DNA of 11,599 nt from Xanthobacteraceae bacterium (GTDB lineage Bacteria; Pseudomonadota; Alphaproteobacteria; Rhizobiales; Xanthobacteraceae): contig JASHYD010000173.1 of NCBI GenBank assembly GCA_030043175.1, forward strand, positions 1 through 11,599, in the 5' to 3' direction. Shown piece after piece: positions 7,410 through 11,599 of this stretch (position 1 is the stretch's first letter; each line of letters begins with the position of its first letter). The translations under genes and the position numbers were made by a program. The notes under the pieces were generated by a model that did not search any database, had not been told where the DNA came from, and was given only the letters and a program-made list of their open reading frames with translations.

Positions 7410-8057
7410 GGGGTGACGCGCCGCAACTGCGCTTGCCGGCCGGAATGCACGCCAAGTACGTGAATGATGCTGCGTGGGCCTCAACTCATCGCGAGTGGAA
7501 ACATGGGCTTCTAGCTGTAAGTGCTGGTAGCGAGATCGCTATGTCGATCCGCGCTGTAAGTGCTGGTAGCGAGATCGCTATGTCGATCCGCGCACAAGTC
7601 AGAAATGCGGTGCGGACAAGTCAGGCCGAAGGTGCGCAAGGACCGCCGGCACAGTTGTGACTACGGCGCCGGGATGCATCGGGATATCGCATCGGCAAAG
7701 GTTGTGCATTTGACAGCTTTTCAGATTTAAGGCCCGCAACGGACTGCCTTGTGCGAGGCAGTGAGGCCAACGGCCGTTACGTTGAGGCGTTAGCGAGCGG
7801 GTTGTCGCAGAACATGCCGCCAAAGCCGTCAGCGGGGAAGCCGACGGGAGTTCATCGTCCTACGCCTGACCGCGCGCTGGGTCGCGACCTGTGAAGACGT
7901 AAGCTTATCCCGCTTGCGCGGGGACTGGCGCGTCTTTCGTGCTCAATCCAGGTGAGGTGTCTATCGCTGGCTAAGAGTTGCCCGAAACTCCCAGCCGGCC
8001 GAAAGCCTGGCTTGCCCTTGCTTGGTTCGCTTTCAATAGCAGTGGCTCCGATCGGGG
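7410..8057. other. Noncoding stretch between convergent genes
   Basis: These 648 bases separate the end of the VOC gene (plus) from the end of the small CPCC gene (minus). No frame has a convincing start, ribosome site or family resemblance. It holds the 39-bp tandem repeat at 7514-7593. It also has a small hairpin, CCCGC TTGC GCGGG, at 7909-7922, which might end transcription from either side but lacks a T-run. No clean intrinsic terminator was found for either flanking operon. Confidence 0.55.
7514..7593. repeat. Two-copy perfect 39-bp tandem repeat, each copy with an inner palindrome
   Basis: Copy 1 (7514-7552) and copy 2 (7553-7591) are identical, and the match runs 2 bases into the next unit before diverging. 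Each unit begins GCTGTAAGTGCTGG and contains TAGCGA GA TCGCTA, a 6-bp inverted repeat around a 2-base centre, the shape of a dimeric protein-binding site. The period is a multiple of three, so any frame crossing it repeats 13 residues, but the surrounding frame does not look coding. It may be a recent duplication or a pair of operators. Confidence 0.85.
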
Positions 8058-8348
8058 CTACAACTCCTCGGCTTTCAGCTTGACGCTGAACGACATCCCG
8101 CCCGCCCCGCAGCACGGGCACGCGATGGCCACGAGGATGCTTTGCTTGTGCTCCTCGTCAATGTCCGCACGCTCCAACATGTCGCGGGCCTGCTGTTCGA
8201 AAAGTTCATGAAGCGAGAGATTGCTGGCGGTGATCCGCGAAGCGTCGCCGCCGGCGATGACCGCAGCGCCGGTCTCACGCTGCGGCGCGCCGGCCGTGGA
8301 CGACGGGGACGGGGATGACGACCGGCGGCGCTTGCTTATTCGCCTCAA
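8058..8348 (-). CDS. Small conserved-looking protein with C-terminal CPCC motif, translationally coupled to the MFS gene
   Basis: This 96-residue protein starts with a TTG that overlaps the MFS stop as TTGA. GGAGA lies about 7 nt upstream, inside the last MFS codons, which suggests coupling. The first 40 residues are Arg/Ser/Pro/Ala-rich and probably disordered. The middle (about 44-73) is a charged helical stretch, LSLHELFEQQARDMLERADI, followed by DEEHKQSILVAIA. The end holds ACPCCGAGGMSFSVKLKAEEL, which is 21 residues and is given here as a description: three cysteines in a CPCC arrangement next to glycines, then a short beta-like tail. CPCC suggests a zinc or thiol site, but a four-ligand zinc ribbon is not complete in one chain, so metal binding might need a dimer. 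I do not recognise a named family. The clean helical middle and cysteine motif argue for a real gene, though the true start could lie further inside. Confidence 0.6.
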   Translation of the reverse strand: MRRISKRRRSSSPSPSSTAGAPQRETGAAVIAGGDASRITASNLSLHELFEQQARDMLERADIDEEHKQSILVAIACPCCGAGGMSFSVKLKAEEL

Positions 8349-9745
8349 GGCGAAATCTCCTCCAGCACGCGCGATTTGGTTTCAATCGCGAACACGGCCA
8401 CGACGACACACGCCACCAGCGACACAAGGCCGAACATCACGAAGGCGCCGCCGATGCTGCCGCTCCCGACGGTATTGCCAAAGACCTGAGGTCCGAGAAC
8501 GGAGGCGAGGCGCAACCATGCCGTGCCGGTCGAGGTGCCGAGAGCGCGCACGCGGGTAGGATAAAGCTCGGCAGTGTAGAGGTAGAGCGCGAGCGACAGC
8601 GTGCTGACGCACATGTTGGTCAAAATCGCAAAAACGAGAATGCGTTCTGCGCTGCTTGGTCCGATCCACCCGAGCGTCAGCAGCGCCGCCGCCGCCCCGG
8701 CGAACGCCATGGCGAACCAAACGCGGCGGCCCACTCTGTCGATCACCAGCGCGCAGGTGAAGCTCGTGAGGAGTCCGAACGCCTGGGTCATCAGGCCGTA
8801 GCTCAGCGCATCCTCGAGCGGAACCTTGAACACAGTCCGATAGATCGTCGGCAGCCAGGTGGTGAGGCCATAGTTCACGAAGTAGGTGGCAAACCATGCT
8901 ACCCAGATAACCAGTGTACGCCGACGATAGGTCGCGCTGAACAGCTCCATCCATGTCGCAGGTTTGGCAATGATCTTTGCGACAACTGCCTCGACCGGCG
9001 GCAGCGGCTTGCCGGTCGCCGCCTGCACCTCCCGCTCGATGAGCGCGATGGCGTTCGCCGCGTCGCCGACGCGGCCGCGCGACGCCAGCCATCGCGGCGA
9101 CTCCGGCAGATGCCGCATCATGAATAGAGCGAAAAACGCCGGCAGGCCTCCGATGAAGAAGAGATATTGCCAGCCGACCGGCACGATCCAGCGGCCCATC
9201 ATTGCCACCGCGACGAGGCCGACCGGGAACACGAGTTCGAATAGCAGCACGAAGCGGCCGCGGCCTTTGGCCGCGGCAAGCTCGCTGATATAGGTTGCGG
9301 CCACCGGCACTTCGGCGCCGAGCCCGAGCCCCTGGAGAACGCGCAGCGCAAACAGTGACTGATAGTTCCACGCCCAGCCGCAGGCGAGGCTGAAAACCCC
9401 AAACCACAGCACCGCCGCAATGATCAAGGGCCGCCGCCCGATCCGTTCGGCCAAGGAACCGCCGACCAGCGCGCCGACGAGCTGGCCGACAAAGCCGGCC
9501 GAGATCAGCCAGCTGATCGCGCCCGGCGTAAGGTGCCAGACCGGTACGACAGCCGGCAGCACATAGGTGATGGCGAGTGCATCGAAAGCATCGAAAAAGG
9601 TCGCGGTGCCGACGATGAGGCGGGTTCTGATCTGCCACGCAGACAGCGGCAGCCGCTCAATGCGGGCAAGAATATCTTCAGGAGTCGCTGAGCGGGCTTC
9701 GATCGGCTGAGGGGCCGCTATGTACGATACGGTCATCTGTGTCAC
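8345..9745 (-). CDS. MFS transporter, organic-acid/sugar porter type (12 TM)
   Basis: This 466-residue inner-membrane carrier has about 12 hydrophobic segments and cytoplasmic ends. The ATG at 9745 has a strong ribosome site (GGAGGGG, 8 nt upstream). The first membrane segment carries paired aspartates in FFDAFDALAITYVLP (50-64), a pattern seen in aromatic-acid/H+ symporters and niacin-type permeases. The MFS loop signature GGSLAERIGRRP lies at 95-106. PESPRWLASRGR (214-225) in the central loop and ELYPTRVRALGTS in the second half are typical of the sugar-porter/SV2-like branch. It is probably a proton-coupled importer of a small acid or related compound. It is transcribed towards the hyuA-hyuB-VOC cluster from the opposite strand, so a role in importing that pathway's substrate is only suggested by closeness. 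The small CPCC gene is coupled to its stop codon. Confidence 0.92.
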   Translation of the reverse strand: MTQMTVSYIAAPQPIEARSATPEDILARIERLPLSAWQIRTRLIVGTATFFDAFDALAITYVLPAVVPVWHLTPGAISWLISAGFVGQLVGALVGGSLAERIGRRPLIIAAVLWFGVFSLACGWAWNYQSLFALRVLQGLGLGAEVPVAATYISELAAAKGRGRFVLLFELVFPVGLVAVAMMGRWIVPVGWQYLFFIGGLPAFFALFMMRHLPESPRWLASRGRVGDAANAIALIEREVQAATGKPLPPVEAVVAKIIAKPATWMELFSATYRRRTLVIWVAWFATYFVNYGLTTWLPTIYRTVFKVPLEDALSYGLMTQAFGLLTSFTCALVIDRVGRRVWFAMAFAGAAAALLTLGWIGPSSAERILVFAILTNMCVSTLSLALYLYTAELYPTRVRALGTSTGTAWLRLASVLGPQVFGNTVGSGSIGGAFVMFGLVSLVACVVVAVFAIETKSRVLEEISP

Positions 9746-10395
9746 CCCTCCGAAAGGCCCGGACCGGAGGTCTCCCGCTGCCCCACCCCTGCCCGCCCGT
9801 GACAGAAGGAGACACTAAGCGCGCGAGGCGCGCGCGGTCCGATCGCCTTCGTTGCGCCAACAATGCCGCGAGCGTGCTGCCAGCCTATTCCCTCAGAGCA
9901 GCGAGCGCAAACTTGGCCGCCTTGCCGCGCACACGGGGGCGAATTGAGAACGCTCGCTCCTGTCGAATTGCAGCAGGTCCACTATCTTCGCCGGCCGTTA
10001 TTGGATGTCGCGGTCCCTGAACAAGAAGCGAGGAACCGCCGACGCGGTAAGCGTTTCCCGCGTCCCGCGTTTATCAACAGGCGACCATCCGTCGGCGCTC
10101 GCGCCGGTGTGAAACATGTGACGCGCCGCTCGCGAACGATGACGAAACTCTTTGACGCGGTGGCGCGCAAAGCCGGACCATGAGTCCTTTGCCGGGAGCG
10201 AGCCTTGAGGCGGCGACCTCACGAGATGGGTCTCGCCGGGGACGAGGGAGCGGATGTGCACAGGAGAAATTCGTCCCGCCTCGCGATCATTGCATTCTGC
10301 CGCCGACTCGTTCATTTGTTGCGTATCGATCCGTTCAGCGAAGGCCGGTGGCCTGCCGCATCGGTAAGAACGATCGAAGGGCTTAGGAGACTGAT
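9746..10395. other. 650-nt noncoding stretch between divergent MFS and AIPR genes
   Basis: Promoters for both divergent flanking genes should be here, but I found no convincing -35/-10 pair for either. Open frames in it are Arg/Pro-rich with no domain resemblance or ribosome site. Short inverted repeats are present: GCGCGCG AGG CGCGCGC (9819-9835), CGGCG CTCG CGCCG (10093-10106) and CGAGA TGGG TCTCG (10222-10235). No tRNA or attachment-site duplication is evident that would mark the edge of an integrated element. Confidence 0.5.
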
Positions 10396-11568
10396 ATGAC
10401 GACCTCCACGAGGGCGGCAGGCTCGGCATTTGAATTTCCCTACATTACCTGCAGAAATATCAGCGCGCCCGAGGATGACGCGGCTGGCCGCAAGGTCTAT
10501 TCCGGCAACGCTCCGGCCTCGTCTGTCCTGAGTCTGGAAGATGATGAGAACGTGCGCGAATACCTCGCGGACGCTCAGGGCGATCACAAACACATGCCGA
10601 CCCTCGTTCATCAGGCAATCCGCAAGACGCTGGAGGACCAACCGGATCAATTCTCCATTCTCAATGGCGGTATGGTGATCGTTGCGCGCGCGGTGGAAGT
10701 TGACGACAAACGAAAGGTTCTCGTGCTCCAGCGGCCAAGCATTATCAACGGGTCGCAAACCCAGGGCGAGTTAGCCCGTTATTTTGGCAAATACCGCGGC
10801 TCGCCCGATTTTTTTGAGCCAAGCATCAAATTCGAACTCATTGTCACCACCGACGATGGCCTCATTGCGGAAATCTCGATTGCACGGAATTTTCAAAACG
10901 ACGTCCGCCCGATCTCGATTGCCGGGCGCCGCGGCCAACTCGACGAGCTTGAGGCTGCAGTAAAGGAAACCGTTCCTCGCGCCAAACTGCGCAAATCGGA
11001 AACAGATATCGGAGAATATCTAGATACGGAAAAGCTCATCCAGGTCATGTTTGCTCTTATGCCGGGGGCCCTCTTGAAGTCGCTCGACGGCGAGGGCGAC
11101 GCCTCAAGCAAGGTCTTCACGTACAGTCAGAAGACCCGGTGTCTGAAGCTCTTTCAACGTCTTGTGGACGGGTCGCGCGAAGACAGCGAGAGTTTGGGCG
11201 TTTACCGATACTTTCTCGATATAGCCGGGCAAGCCTGGAGCCTCTATGGACGATGGAAGTCTCATCCCGGCTTCCGCGGAACGCGACTGCCTTCGATCGC
11301 GCGAGAGAACGGCCAAGGCGCGGAAGTACCGGACGGGATCATTTTTCCGATATTGAGCGCATTCTCAGCTTTCGTGGGCCGATCCGGCAATAAGTGGGAA
11401 ATCACGATCCCGGATGTATTTGACGAAAACGAACTGATCGAGGCGGCGGCGCAGGCCTACGTCGAAATCGCCGGCCGCAATCCACAAACGATGGGTAAAA
11501 GCAAGGCTTGTTATTCGACCCTGCTGCGCCTCACGAGCATCTACGCGAGGCTCGCCCGAGCGGCCTGA
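10396..11568 (+). CDS. AIPR-family protein (abortive infection phage-resistance type), short form
   Basis: This 390-residue soluble protein matches the core signature of the AIPR family, named for abortive-infection phage resistance. The visible marks are FSILNGGMVIVARAVEV (86-102), where relatives have a NNGITII-like strand; PSIINGSQTQGEL (114-126), matching the family's hallmark NGxQT turn; and ARNFQNDVRP (163-172), matching the T/R-N-x-QN segment. The C-terminal half (about 205-390) is mostly helical and not assignable by eye. The start is firm: TAGGAG lies 7 nt ahead of the ATG. Many AIPR proteins I recall are longer (over 500 residues), so this may be a compact branch. Membership is fairly secure; biochemical activity is not known from sequence. 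Base composition appears less GC-rich than the hyu genes, with several A/T runs, which fits horizontal acquisition. A possible second gene begins 16 nt after its stop. Confidence 0.8.
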   Translation: MTTSTRAAGSAFEFPYITCRNISAPEDDAAGRKVYSGNAPASSVLSLEDDENVREYLADAQGDHKHMPTLVHQAIRKTLEDQPDQFSILNGGMVIVARAVEVDDKRKVLVLQRPSIINGSQTQGELARYFGKYRGSPDFFEPSIKFELIVTTDDGLIAEISIARNFQNDVRPISIAGRRGQLDELEAAVKETVPRAKLRKSETDIGEYLDTEKLIQVMFALMPGALLKSLDGEGDASSKVFTYSQKTRCLKLFQRLVDGSREDSESLGVYRYFLDIAGQAWSLYGRWKSHPGFRGTRLPSIARENGQGAEVPDGIIFPILSAFSAFVGRSGNKWEITIPDVFDENELIEAAAQAYVEIAGRNPQTMGKSKACYSTLLRLTSIYARLARAA

Positions 11569-11584
11569 AGGGACGGTCAAGCCG

Positions 11585-11599
11585 ATGGTCGACGATTGT
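11585..11599 (+). CDS. Possible start of a downstream gene, cut by window edge
   Basis: An ATG lies 16 nt after the AIPR stop, with AAGGGA about 10 nt upstream as a plausible ribosome site. Only five codons (MVDDC) are visible, so it cannot be identified and may be spurious. If real, the short spacing would place it in an operon with the AIPR gene. Confidence 0.25.

Noticed and set aside
7514..7593. CRISPR-like repeat
   Set aside because: There are only two directly abutting copies without spacers, and no cas gene nearby.
7328..7660. Plus-strand frame carrying a repeated 13-residue unit across the 39-bp repeat
   Set aside because: It starts inside the VOC gene in another frame, has no ribosome site, and the residue repeat follows automatically from a period divisible by three.
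7909..7922. Small hairpin as an intrinsic terminator between the convergent genes
   Set aside because: The stem is only 5 bp and no T-run follows on either strand, so it is mentioned only within the intergenic entry.
8382..9638. Second minus-strand open frame across the MFS gene
   Set aside because: It is an out-of-frame shadow; the adjacent frame gives a clear 12-TM transporter with MFS motifs.
9998..10429. Minus-strand frame of 143 codons ahead of the AIPR gene
   Set aside because: It overlaps the AIPR start and ribosome site, lacks its own, and shows no domain-like composition.

Overview
The window is about 11.6 kb of GC-rich DNA with alphaproteobacterial character. Coding style, protein families and a partial intergenic repeat fit the Bradyrhizobium/Rhodopseudomonas group. 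This assignment is by recognition only; there is no rRNA or other marker gene. I see no tRNA, CRISPR array, intact insertion sequence or phage gene set.

Layout, left to right. (1) Positions 1-1545, minus strand, truncated at the left edge: a secreted protein combining a carboxypeptidase-regulatory-like domain, a CXXCH cytochrome c motif and a virginiamycin-B-lyase-like beta-propeller. (2) A noncoding stretch with a perfect 22-bp hairpin, then a small secreted two-cysteine protein (2102-2356, minus) with a near-consensus sigma-70 promoter. (3) A plus-strand catabolic cluster: hyuA (2822-4879), hyuB (5058-6827) and a VOC-fold protein (6879-7409). HyuA and HyuB are the two subunits of a hydantoinase/oxoprolinase-type ATP-dependent amidohydrolase or carboxylase. 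Repeat-like and hairpin DNA separates hyuA from hyuB. (4) A noncoding stretch between convergent genes, with a two-copy 39-bp tandem repeat. (5) A minus-strand pair: a 12-TM MFS transporter (8345-9745) and a small CPCC protein (8058-8348) that starts inside the MFS stop codon (TTGA overlap). (6) A 650-nt noncoding stretch, then an AIPR-family (abortive-infection phage-resistance type) protein (10396-11568, plus), with what may be the start of another gene at the right edge.

How the parts fit. HyuA, HyuB and the VOC protein probably act on one cyclic amide, imide or related carbonyl compound. The MFS carrier, related to organic-acid and sugar porters, may import a substrate, but it is transcribed separately and the link is only positional. 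The AIPR gene has no evident functional tie to the metabolic genes. It is the best candidate for a defence-related system, and any partner would lie mostly beyond the right edge. I did not find a clearly new multi-gene system inside the window.
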